Shown here: positions 7,784 to 19,599 of the stretch, one piece after another | How positions within the stretch are numbered: the stretch's first letter is position 1 | Layout of the letters: every line of letters begins with the position of its first letter | NCBI GenBank assembly: GCA_937967875.1 | Contig: CALBTQ010000448.1 | Location: forward strand, 1-25,856 | Length of the DNA: 25,856 bases | Source of the DNA: an uncultured Pseudomonadota bacterium | GTDB taxonomy: Bacteria > Lernaellota > Lernaellaia > Lernaellales > Lernaellaceae | Reading direction: 5' to 3' | Notes under the pieces: generated by a model | The model's input: the letters and a program-made list of their open reading frames with translations, nothing else | Databases searched by the model: none | Told to the model about the DNA's origin: nothing | Made by a program: the position numbers and the translations under genes

Positions 7784-8446
7784 ATGAGTGTACAATTGGC
7801 AATTTTGGGTTTCCTGCGGGAGAAGGATTTTTACGGTTATGAGCTGAAGAAGGTGATGGAACGCTTTATGGGAGACTGGACCGATATCAAGTTCGGGTCC
7901 ATCTACTATGCCTTGGAACGGCTGGCCCACGAGAGTCTGGTGGAGCCGGTGCGGCGCGAGAAAGAGGGCAGCAACCCGGCGCGCACGGTGTACCGCATTA
8001 CCGACAAGGGCCGGGCGGCGTTTTTGGTGATGTTGGAAGAGAATCTGACCAAAATTCACAAATTTTTCATGCCGTTGGACATGGGTTTGTTTTTCGGTTG
8101 GCACGTGGACCGGGAGCGGATGGTCGATATTTTACGCGGCCGGGCGGAGATGATGAAAGCGACGATCGATTTTCTGACCGACCAGAAATCGTTCATGGCG
8201 CGCAATCCGCATCTGCCGGAAATCGTGATGATGCTGGAGAGGCACCAGGTCGCGCATTTGCAGGCCGAGTACGACTACCTGGTCGAGCTGGCCGATTTTG
8301 TGGAAACCAAAGACCTGTACGAGGGCAAGACGTTGGGCGATTTCCTCGAAGTGGACATCGAATTCAATCTCGAAGGCCAGAAGGATCTGGCGGTCATGGA
8401 GAAGGAATTTCTCGCTCGATTCAAGCGGAAGGAGAACCAGCGATGA
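7784..8446 (+). CDS. PadR-family transcriptional regulator, 220 aa
   Basis: The N-terminal 75 residues are the PadR winged helix-turn-helix: LAILGFLREKDFYGYELKKVMER, FGSIYYALERLAHESLVEP, then YRITDKGRAAF. The remaining 140 residues are the helical C-terminal effector/dimer domain (Vir_act_alpha_C type, PadR subfamily 1 length). PadR proteins normally repress efflux or detoxification genes and are released by the pump's substrates. Here the gene is first in an operon with a TolC channel, adaptor and RND pump, overlapping tolC by ATGA. A perfect palindrome on the -35 box upstream is a good operator candidate. The start has AGAGG 9 bases upstream. Confidence 0.92.
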   Translation: MSVQLAILGFLREKDFYGYELKKVMERFMGDWTDIKFGSIYYALERLAHESLVEPVRREKEGSNPARTVYRITDKGRAAFLVMLEENLTKIHKFFMPLDMGLFFGWHVDRERMVDILRGRAEMMKATIDFLTDQKSFMARNPHLPEIVMMLERHQVAHLQAEYDYLVELADFVETKDLYEGKTLGDFLEVDIEFNLEGQKDLAVMEKEFLARFKRKENQR

Positions 8447-9786
8447 ACAAATGGGCGTCGGTTGTCGCGTTGTTGCTGATCGTGCTGACGATCGCCGCGC
8501 CGGCGTGGGCCGAGGAATTGACGTTGGAGCGGGCGATCGAGATCGCTTTGGAGAACAACCGCTTGTTGCAGGCGGCGCAGTACAGCGCCTCGGCGGCGAA
8601 CTGGGGACTGGGCGAGTCGATCTCGGTGTGGCTGCCGCACGTGTACTACAACACGACCTGGACGCGGCCGGATCAGGATACGCTGGACGCCGCCGACGAA
8701 GCGCTGGAAATGACGCGGCAGTACAATCCCGACGTCGAACCGTCGCTGTACGAAGACAACTACACGAGTTCGATCAGCGTGGTGCAGCCGATCTTCAACG
8801 GCGCGCGCGAATACGCGACGATTCACTCGGCGGTCGTTTCGCGCGATTCGGCCAAGCTGAACGCGCAGGACGCGCACTTGCAGGTGTCGCTGGAAGTGAA
8901 AAAGGCGTATTACGGCGCGTTGTCGGCCAAGGAATTGGTGCGCGTGGCGCAGGAATCGCTGGCGCTGGCGCAACAGTCGTTGGCCTTGGTCAAGGCGCAG
9001 CAGGACGTCGGGCGGGTGACCGTCAGCGATGTGCTGCGCTGGGAGGCCGAGGCGGCGAGCGCGGAAGGCGCGGTGGCCGAGGCGGAGAACGCGCTGGCGC
9101 AGTCGCGCATGGCGCTGGCGCAGGTGCTGGGCGAGCCGGTGACGACCACGTACGATCTACCGGAGATGAACGTGGCGGTTGATCCGCAGCAGTTGCTCAT
9201 TGCCGAACAGGCGGCGCTGGCGGGCACGCAGGAGCAGTTGAACGTCGGCGGGCATCCGGCGGTGCAGGCGGAGGACAACAACGTCACGCTGGCCAAGATC
9301 GGCACGGTGGAATCGGTGGGCGCGCTGCTGCCGGACATCAATTTCACCTATAACTACAGTTGGGAAACCAACGACACGATGGCCCCGGACGAGGACACGT
9401 CCTGGACGATGGGCATCAGCGTGGAGATTCCGTTGTTCCAGAGCTTCGGCGCGGTCAGCGGCATCGGCCGGTCGTGCCGCACGACGCAGGCCACGCGCAT
9501 GGGCGCGGAATCGTACGAACGGACGTTTTTGCAGCGCACCTACGCGGCGAAGCTGAATTTGCGCGCCGCGCGGCTGCGCGTGGTGTCGGCGCTCAAGGCG
9601 AAGAAACACGCCGCGGCGAATTTGGAGATCGTCAACAACCGCAGCGAACTGGGGATGGCGACCAACCTCGAGTTGCTGGACGCGCAGTTGGCGTATAAAA
9701 ACGCGCAGTCGAATTTGATTGCGGCGATCAGCGACTTCAATACGGCAATGGCCGAATGGGAATACGTGACGGCGAAGGCCGAATAA
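8443..9786 (+). CDS. TolC-family outer-membrane efflux channel, 447 aa
   Basis: The ATG at 8443 follows GGAAGGAG and overlaps the PadR stop by ATGA. A Sec signal peptide ends AWA-EE (cleavage after about residue 23). The mature protein shows the two-fold OEP repeat: LTLERAIEIALENNRLLQAA opening the first half, long helical stretches rich in Ala, Gln and Glu, and a second half containing ELGMATNLELLDAQLAYKNAQ, the classic TolC-family segment. It should form the trimeric outer-membrane duct for the adaptor and RND pump encoded next. Length is normal. Gene-specific naming is not justified. Confidence 0.95.
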   Translation: MNKWASVVALLLIVLTIAAPAWAEELTLERAIEIALENNRLLQAAQYSASAANWGLGESISVWLPHVYYNTTWTRPDQDTLDAADEALEMTRQYNPDVEPSLYEDNYTSSISVVQPIFNGAREYATIHSAVVSRDSAKLNAQDAHLQVSLEVKKAYYGALSAKELVRVAQESLALAQQSLALVKAQQDVGRVTVSDVLRWEAEAASAEGAVAEAENALAQSRMALAQVLGEPVTTTYDLPEMNVAVDPQQLLIAEQAALAGTQEQLNVGGHPAVQAEDNNVTLAKIGTVESVGALLPDINFTYNYSWETNDTMAPDEDTSWTMGISVEIPLFQSFGAVSGIGRSCRTTQATRMGAESYERTFLQRTYAAKLNLRAARLRVVSALKAKKHAAANLEIVNNRSELGMATNLELLDAQLAYKNAQSNLIAAISDFNTAMAEWEYVTAKAE

Positions 9787-9813
9787 TTTTTTGTAGTGAA
9801 TAAGGGATTGTGC

Positions 9814-11034
9814 ATGAAAGCGAACCGGACGGGGAACGGACGGCGGCGGTTGGTGGTGTTGGTTTTGCTGGGTGTGTTGGCGGCGGCGATCGCTTTCGCC
9901 TATTACAACCGCAACGTGCGCGTATCGGAAAAACTGGGCGGCGATCATCAGCGCGAAACCTGGCCGGTCGACGTGCGCACGATCGAACCGGAGTTGTTCA
10001 TCGAGCGCATCACGGCCACGGGCATCTTGCAGGCGCAGGAAGAGGCCATGCTGACCGCCGAGGTGTCGGCCAAGGTGCGGTCCATCCGCGCCGACCTGGG
10101 CGACAAGGTGCGCCAGGGGCAGGCGCTGGTGGTGCTGGATCAGGCGACCTATGCGCTGACCCGGCAGAGCGCCGCGGCGGAATTGTCTTCGGCGAAATCG
10201 GCGGCCAAGCTGGCCGACGAGGATTATAAGCGCGCGAAAAAGTTATTTGCCAAGGGTCACATCTCGCAGGCCGAGATGGATCAGATCCGCACCCAGCACG
10301 ATGCGGCGACGGCGCGGTTGCAACTGGCCGAAGCGTCCTATGGGTTGGCCGCGCGCAACCTGAACGAGACGGTGATTCGCGCGCCGTTTTCCGGCCGGGT
10401 GAGCGCCCGCTCGGCTTCGGTCGGCGAATTGGCCGCGCCGGGCACGCCGATTCTCACGGTGGTCAAAGACGCGGTGCTCAAGGTCGATCTGGCCCTGTCG
10501 GAAATGGAAGTGATGCGCGCGCAACCGGGCATGCCGGTCTCGGTGACGCTGCCGGCGCTGAGCGACGAGGAGTTCGTCGGCCGCGTGACGCGTGTGGGCG
10601 TGGCGGCCGACAAGGCCAGCGGTTCGTTCCCGGTGCGCGTGGAAATCGACAACGCCGACGGTCGCCTAATGGCCGGGATGCGTTGTGCGGTGGCCGTCGA
10701 GCTGGCACAGATTCCGGAGAGCGTCGTGATCGTGCGCGACCAGGTCGTACAACTCAACGGCATGCAGGGCGCGTACGTCGCCGTTGAAGCCGAGGGCGGC
10801 TATGTCGCGCAAGCGCGACCGCTGAAACTCGGGCCGCGCGACAGCGAGCGGGTGCTGGTTGAAGAGGGGTTAGCCCCCGGCGATCTGCTGGTGGTGATCG
10901 GGCAACGGTCGATCAACGACGGCAGCAAATTGCAGATCGTCAATCGCGACGGCGTGCGCGTGGAGCCGCCGGCTGCCGAAGCGGCGCCCGCCGCCGAAGC
11001 GACGCCCACCGACAATCAACCCACGGAGGGTTGA
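9814..11034 (+). CDS. RND efflux periplasmic adaptor (membrane fusion protein), 406 aa
   Basis: The ATG at 9814 has AAGGGA 6 bases upstream; the GTG at 9796 lacks such a site. A single N-terminal membrane helix (about residues 11-31) anchors it in the inner membrane. Then come a beta strand (ITATGILQAQEEA), a lipoyl-like half motif (VSAKVRSIRADLGDKVRQGQALVVLD), an alpha hairpin (about 110-175), the second lipoyl half (NETVIRAPFSGRVSARSASVGE) and the beta-barrel and membrane-proximal domains. A low-complexity Ala/Glu/Pro tail ends the protein. It links the RND pump, whose gene starts 3 bases later, to the TolC channel. No lipobox, so it is a transmembrane rather than a lipid-anchored adaptor. 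Confidence 0.94.
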   Translation: MKANRTGNGRRRLVVLVLLGVLAAAIAFAYYNRNVRVSEKLGGDHQRETWPVDVRTIEPELFIERITATGILQAQEEAMLTAEVSAKVRSIRADLGDKVRQGQALVVLDQATYALTRQSAAAELSSAKSAAKLADEDYKRAKKLFAKGHISQAEMDQIRTQHDAATARLQLAEASYGLAARNLNETVIRAPFSGRVSARSASVGELAAPGTPILTVVKDAVLKVDLALSEMEVMRAQPGMPVSVTLPALSDEEFVGRVTRVGVAADKASGSFPVRVEIDNADGRLMAGMRCAVAVELAQIPESVVIVRDQVVQLNGMQGAYVAVEAEGGYVAQARPLKLGPRDSERVLVEEGLAPGDLLVVIGQRSINDGSKLQIVNRDGVRVEPPAAEAAPAAEATPTDNQPTEG

Positions 11035-11037
11035 TCG

Positions 11038-14000
11038 ATGCGCTCCATCATCAAGCTTTCGATCGAAAATCCGGTCCTGGTGAACATCCTGATGGCCACG
11101 GTGATCATCACCGGCCTGTTCGCGTTTTTCGATCTGCCGCGCGAACTGGTCAGCGAGGTGAAGTTCAACTGGGCGTTCATCATCGTACCCTGGCCGGGCG
11201 CGTCCAGCGAGGAAATCGAGCAACTGGTGACCATTCCGATCGAGGAAGAGATTCAGGACGTCCGCGACATCGAAGAGATCTACAGCCAGTCGAGCGAAGG
11301 CGGCGCGTTCATCATGGTCAAGTTCGGGACGATCAGCGACGAGTTGTTTCGTATGCGCTTCCTGGATTTGAAGGCCGAAGTCGACCGCGTGCAAAACCTG
11401 CCGGAGGACGTGGACGACATCTACTACAACGAGTTCGACACGACCGAGATGATTCCACTGGTGACGATCAACCTGGGCGGACCGCTGACGGACATGGAAC
11501 TGCGGCATTTGATCACCGACCTGCGGCGGCGCGTGATGATGATCGACGGCGTGGCCAAGGCCGAGATGACCGGCACGAACGAGCGCCAGGTGTGGATCGA
11601 GGTCGATCCGGAAAAGCTGGAGGCGCATTCGCTGACGCCGGACATGGTGGCGCTGGCGCTGGCCGCGTCCAACCGCAACGTGCCGGCGGGCAAGGTGGAG
11701 GCGGGGCGCGAGGAATTTCTGTTGCGCACGATCGGGCGCTTCGACAACGCCGACCGCATCCGGCGCGTGGTGGTGCGTTCGCTGCCCGGCGGCAACGCGC
11801 TGACGATCAACGACGTGGCGCAGGTGACCGACGGTTTCGAGGAAGTGCGCACGGCGGTGCACCTGAACGGTCAGCCGTCGGTGTCGATCAACGTATCCAA
11901 ACGCGCGGCGGCGAGCACGATCGCGATCATCGAGGACATCAAGAAGCTGGTGGCGGAAGTGCAGCCGACGCTGCCGGCGGGCGCGCAGATCGTGCTGAGC
12001 GGCGACACGTCGATCGAGATCAAGGACATCATGGACGTGCTGCGCAACAACGCGGCGCTCGGTTTGATCCTGGTGATCATCTTTCTGTACCTGGCGATCG
12101 GCGCGCGCAATGCGCTGTTCGTTGCGCTGGGCATTCCGGTCACGTTTCTGACCACGTTCATTTTCATGTACTACTCGGGCAACTCGCTCAACGGCAACTC
12201 GCTGTTCGGGCTGATCCTGGTCCTGGGCATCGTGGTCGACGACGCGATCATCATCATCGAGAACTGTTACCGCCATTACCAGATGGGCAAGCCGTTGCAC
12301 CAGGCGGCGCTGGACGGCGCGCACGAAGTGGCCATGCCGGTTATTTCGGCGACGCTGACCACGGTGGCGGCGTTTCTGCCGCTGATGCTGATGCCGGGGA
12401 TCATGGGCAAGTTCATGCGGATCATCCCGATCATCGTGTGCCTGGTGCTGGCGGCGAGCATGGTCGAGGCGTTCATCATTCTGCCGTCGCACTTCGCGGA
12501 GTGGACGAGCAAGAAGACCAAGGCCGCGGCATCGCCGCCGTGGCTGCGTTCGTTGACGCGGTCATACAGCCACTTTCTGGCCAAGCTGCTGCGCCGGCGC
12601 GGCTGGGTGATGGGCGGCGTGTTTTTGCTGCTGATCGCCGCGGGCATGGTGGTGCCGGTCGTGGGCGTCGAGTTGTTCGGCGACGAGGAGATCAACCTGT
12701 TCCAGGTGTTCATCGAAATGCCTTCGGGCACGAGCCTGGAGGAAACAGGGAAGATCGTCGAGCAGATCGAGCGGTCGGCGGGCAAGTTGCCGTCCGGCGA
12801 AATCAAATCGGTGCAGGGCATCGTCGGCCTGATGCGCACGGAGACCGACTGGGTTTTTTCCAGCAACGTGGGCGAAGTGTCGCTGGAGCTGGTGTCCAAG
12901 AAAGAGGGGCGGCGCGCGCTGGACGAGATCATCGACGATCTGCGCAACCGCATCGGCGTGGTGCCGGGGCTGGAGAAGCTGCGTTTCCAAAAGGCGCACG
13001 GCGGGCCGCCGACGGGACGGCCGGTCGAGGTGCGCGTGCTGGGGCGCGAATTCGGACCGCTGATCGAAATTTCCGATCTGCTCAAGCAGAAGCTCAAGAC
13101 GATTCCCGGCGTGGTGGATATTCAAGACAATTGGAAAAGCCAGAAGAAGGAAGTGCGGGTGACCGTCGACGAGGCGGCGGCGGCCTATTACGGGCTGGAC
13201 CTGCAAAGCGTGGCGTCGTTTTTGCGCACGGCTTTCGAGGGGCTGATCACCACGACTTACCGCGACGGCAACGACGAAGTCGAAGTGCTAGTGCGTTATC
13301 CGCGCCGGTATGAAAAGGACATGAACTCGCTGGATCGGCTCAAGATTCCGGGCATGACGGCGACGGGCCAGGTGGTGTGGGTGCCGTTCAAGGCGGTGGC
13401 GCGCACCGAGGTGGTCGACGCGTGGCCGTCGATCGAGCGCATCGATCAGGAGCGCTACATTCTGGTGTCGGCGGACATCGCGCCGGAGTACGCGAATCAA
13501 CTGTACGGCATCAACGCGCAGATCACGCAATTCTGGCAGAACGAGATGGCCAAACGGTATCCGGGTTATCACCTGGACATGAGCGGCCAGTACAAGGAGT
13601 TTCAGGAATCGTTCGCATCGCTGCAGCGCCTGTTTCTGATCGGCGTGTTTTTGATTTTCGTCATTCTGGGGGGGCAGTTTAAAAGCTTCTTCCAGCCGAT
13701 CATCATCCTGTTCACCATTCCGTTCGCGTTCATCGGCGCGATGGTCGGCCTGCTGGTGTCGGGCAGCCCGCTGTCGATCGTAACGCTGTACGGCATGGTC
13801 GCGTTGGCGGGCGTCGCGGTGAACGACGCGATCGTGATGATCGACTTCATCAACAAGTCGCGCGTGAACGGCGACGGCAAATGGGCGAGCCTGCTGCGCG
13901 CGGGACGGCTGCGCCTGCGGCCGATCATGCTGACGAGCCTGACGACCATCGGCGGCTTGCTGCCGACCGCGCTGGGCCTGGGCGGACGCAGCGAAAGCTG

Positions 14001-14166
14001 GGCGCCGCTGGCGGCGGTGATCGTCTGGGGCATGGCGGCCTCGACGCTGATGACCTTGTTCGTCATCCCGTGCATCTACCGCATCATGATCGACGACATT
14101 CCCGCCTGGCGACAGCGGCGCAAGGAAAAGAGGCGGTTGAAGCGGGCGGCGAAAGCGCTCGCCTAA
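11038..14166 (+). CDS. RND (AcrB-like, HAE1-type) efflux permease, 1042 aa
   Basis: This is a full-length proton-driven efflux pump subunit. The sequence shows TM1 (about 11-31), a first large periplasmic loop, TM2-TM6 (about 335-485), a seventh helix near 522-545, a second large loop, and the last five helices (about 860-1020). The proton-relay aspartates are present in TM4 as IVVDDAIIIIEN (Asp401 and Asp402). In TM10, the lysine of E. coli AcrB (Lys940) is replaced: the motif reads GVAVNDAIVMIDF, with Asn929-Asp930. The start is preceded by GGAGGG overlapping the adaptor's stop. Drug, bile-salt or metabolite export is possible; the substrate cannot be read from sequence. Confidence 0.96.
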   Translation: MRSIIKLSIENPVLVNILMATVIITGLFAFFDLPRELVSEVKFNWAFIIVPWPGASSEEIEQLVTIPIEEEIQDVRDIEEIYSQSSEGGAFIMVKFGTISDELFRMRFLDLKAEVDRVQNLPEDVDDIYYNEFDTTEMIPLVTINLGGPLTDMELRHLITDLRRRVMMIDGVAKAEMTGTNERQVWIEVDPEKLEAHSLTPDMVALALAASNRNVPAGKVEAGREEFLLRTIGRFDNADRIRRVVVRSLPGGNALTINDVAQVTDGFEEVRTAVHLNGQPSVSINVSKRAAASTIAIIEDIKKLVAEVQPTLPAGAQIVLSGDTSIEIKDIMDVLRNNAALGLILVIIFLYLAIGARNALFVALGIPVTFLTTFIFMYYSGNSLNGNSLFGLILVLGIVVDDAIIIIENCYRHYQMGKPLHQAALDGAHEVAMPVISATLTTVAAFLPLMLMPGIMGKFMRIIPIIVCLVLAASMVEAFIILPSHFAEWTSKKTKAAASPPWLRSLTRSYSHFLAKLLRRRGWVMGGVFLLLIAAGMVVPVVGVELFGDEEINLFQVFIEMPSGTSLEETGKIVEQIERSAGKLPSGEIKSVQGIVGLMRTETDWVFSSNVGEVSLELVSKKEGRRALDEIIDDLRNRIGVVPGLEKLRFQKAHGGPPTGRPVEVRVLGREFGPLIEISDLLKQKLKTIPGVVDIQDNWKSQKKEVRVTVDEAAAAYYGLDLQSVASFLRTAFEGLITTTYRDGNDEVEVLVRYPRRYEKDMNSLDRLKIPGMTATGQVVWVPFKAVARTEVVDAWPSIERIDQERYILVSADIAPEYANQLYGINAQITQFWQNEMAKRYPGYHLDMSGQYKEFQESFASLQRLFLIGVFLIFVILGGQFKSFFQPIIILFTIPFAFIGAMVGLLVSGSPLSIVTLYGMVALAGVAVNDAIVMIDFINKSRVNGDGKWASLLRAGRLRLRPIMLTSLTTIGGLLPTALGLGGRSESWAPLAAVIVWGMAASTLMTLFVIPCIYRIMIDDIPAWRQRRKEKRRLKRAAKALA

Positions 14167-14181
14167 GCGGAGCGGACGTTC

Positions 14182-14658
14182 ATGGCGTTGATCGACACGC
14201 CCTGGGGCGCGATTCGCGTGCCCGACGACATCCCGACCTCGATCGCCTGCGCCCGCTGCGGCACTTGCTGCCGCGCGTTTTTTTTGAGCGTCACCGACGA
14301 AACGCTTCGCGAGTGGGAGCGGCGATGGCGCGCGGGCGACACGAACGGCCTGCCGCCGGATCTGGAGGCGGTGCTGGAGTATTTCGTGCCGTTGGACGAT
14401 CCGCCGCCGACCGAGGAAGGATCGTGGTTCACCTGCCGCGCCTTCGACGCCGCGACCAACTCGTGCACGTTGTTCGCCACCGCGCCGCATCGCCGGCCGC
14501 AAGCATGCTTCGCGTTTCCGTACGTTTACGACTGGGCGACGCTGCACGAAGCGCCGTACCCGCATTGTCATATCGTCGTGCAGGCGATAAAGCACATCGG
14601 CGGGCGCGCCGGTGAACATATCGCGCAGTGGATCCGGAGGAAAATTATAAATTTCTAG
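14182..14658 (+). CDS. YkgJ-type cysteine-cluster (CxxCxxCC) protein, 158 aa
   Basis: Near the N-terminus the protein has CARCGTCCRAFFLSV (Cys23, 26, 29, 30), the hallmark of the UPF0153/YkgJ family, which is predicted to chelate zinc or an iron-sulfur cluster. Two further cysteines (FTCRAFD and NSCTLF) and a third (QACFAFPY) complete the family pattern. There is no signal peptide. The biochemical role of the family is not established. It lies 15 bases after the RND pump gene on the same strand, so it is probably co-transcribed, but a mechanistic link to efflux is not evident. A terminator follows at 14698-14728. Confidence 0.85.
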   Translation: MALIDTPWGAIRVPDDIPTSIACARCGTCCRAFFLSVTDETLREWERRWRAGDTNGLPPDLEAVLEYFVPLDDPPPTEEGSWFTCRAFDAATNSCTLFATAPHRRPQACFAFPYVYDWATLHEAPYPHCHIVVQAIKHIGGRAGEHIAQWIRRKIINF

Positions 14659-14697
14659 ATATAAGTGGCCAGTTGGCGGTAGGATTAATTATTAAAG

Positions 14698-14728
14698 AAA
14701 AAGGCGGGACCGAAGCCCCGCCTTTTTT
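14698..14728. terminator. Bidirectional intrinsic terminator between convergent genes
   Basis: GGCGGG (14703-14708) pairs with CCCGCC (14717-14722) over an 8-base loop. An A-run before and a T-run after extend the stem and give a U-tract on either strand. It sits between the end of the YkgJ gene (plus) and the end of the C25 protease gene (minus), so it probably ends both transcripts. Confidence 0.85.
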
Positions 14729-14742
14729 GTTTTTGCTAGCGA

Positions 14743-18705
<3,963 letters not shown>

Positions 18706-18773
18706 GATCCGTCCCTTCGGAGCAATCCAGGTTAATGGTAAAGCAGACCTAGAACGGCCTGCCCCAAAGCCCA

Positions 18774-18802
18774 ATTATAAACCGACTATTTGTATAAAAC
18801 AA
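18774..18802 (-). promoter_or_regulatory. Promoter of C25 protease gene
   Basis: On the minus strand a perfect TATAAT lies at 18779-18774, preceded after exactly 17 bases by TTGTTT at 18802-18797 (3/6 match to the -35 consensus). Transcription would begin near 18767, leaving a leader of about 60 bases before the ATG at 18705. Confidence 0.55.
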
Positions 18803-18817
18803 ATTGGTTTAAAGCAA

Positions 18818-18851
18818 CACGCCCACTCGGTTAATTGTTCGAGTGGGCGTG
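18818..18851 (-). terminator. Intrinsic terminator of the 2-oxoacid oxidoreductase operon
   Basis: A perfect 12-bp stem, CACGCCCACTCG (18818-18829) with CGAGTGGGCGTG (18840-18851), has a 10-base AT-rich loop. Reading the minus strand, the stem begins 17 bases after the last gene's stop and is followed by TTGCTTTAAACC, a modest U-rich tail. It separates the operon from the protease promoter. Confidence 0.8.
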
Positions 18852-18868
18852 CGGATTCGTACGGAAAA

Positions 18869-19594
18869 TCAGCGGCAGTTGGGGCAGACGTTCATCGTCG
18901 CCGGATCCAACCCCATTTTCTTGGCGTAGACGTCGCGCAGGGCTTCGGGCAGCCAGTAATCGCCGCATTTTTCACAGGCGATCATCTTGGTTTTTCGATG
19001 CCAGCGCTTGAGTTCGCGTTCGCCGTTTTCGTCTTTGAAACCGATGCATTGCGTGGGGCAGACGAAGGCGCAGGCGCCGCAGGCGATGCAAACCGGGTTT
19101 TCCTGATCGAAGGGCGTGACGACCATGCGTTCGGCGCCGCGGCCCTGGAAGGCGATGGCGCTGACGCCGACGATATCGGAGCAGGTGCGCACGCACAGGC
19201 CGCAGAGGATGCAATCTTTGTTGTCGCGCTGCAGCCGCGGATCGGGTTCGGTGATGCCGTACTTGGCGGCCAACTGCTTCACGAAGGGTTCTTCGGGGCA
19301 GCGGGCGAGCTGCAGGTTGAGCAACATGCGGCGGTACTTACGGATTTCGTCGGTTTCGGTCTGTACGGTGACGGCCTTGCGCACCGGGTAGACGCAGGAC
19401 GGCACGATCCGTTTGCGCCAACCGTCGTCGACCTCGACGATGCACAGGCGGCATACGCCGTAGGGTTTGACGTTTTCGTTGTAGCACATGGTGGGGATGT
19501 CGATCCGCGCCTGGCGGCACGCTTCCAACAGGGGCGTGTCTTTGGCGACGGTAACTTCCTTGCCGTTGACGGTAATGGTGATCATCTCGGCCAT
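18869..19594 (-). CDS. NuoG/HydA-N-terminus-like iron-sulfur subunit with C-terminal zinc-ribbon-like motif, 241 aa
   Basis: The ATG at 19594 has AAGGAG 8 bases upstream. Residues 1-75 are a plant-type [2Fe-2S] ferredoxin domain (Cys37, 48, 51, 67). The His-Cys [4Fe-4S] motif expected next in NuoG, HoxU and HydA is degenerate: only Cys99 (LARCPEEP) remains. Two 4Fe-4S sites follow: Cys128, 131, 134, 138 and Cys169, 172, 175, 179. The last 40 residues hold CEKC (207-210) and CPNC (237-240), a zinc-ribbon or rubredoxin-like pair. Length resembles HoxU, the diaphorase small subunit, but no hydrogenase H-cluster domain is present. It is the last gene of the operon, 5 bases after the NuoF-like gene, and probably wires electrons between that subunit and a partner. 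Confidence 0.88.
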   Translation of the reverse strand: MAEMITITVNGKEVTVAKDTPLLEACRQARIDIPTMCYNENVKPYGVCRLCIVEVDDGWRKRIVPSCVYPVRKAVTVQTETDEIRKYRRMLLNLQLARCPEEPFVKQLAAKYGITEPDPRLQRDNKDCILCGLCVRTCSDIVGVSAIAFQGRGAERMVVTPFDQENPVCIACGACAFVCPTQCIGFKDENGERELKRWHRKTKMIACEKCGDYWLPEALRDVYAKKMGLDPATMNVCPNCR

Positions 19595-19599
19595 CGTTC

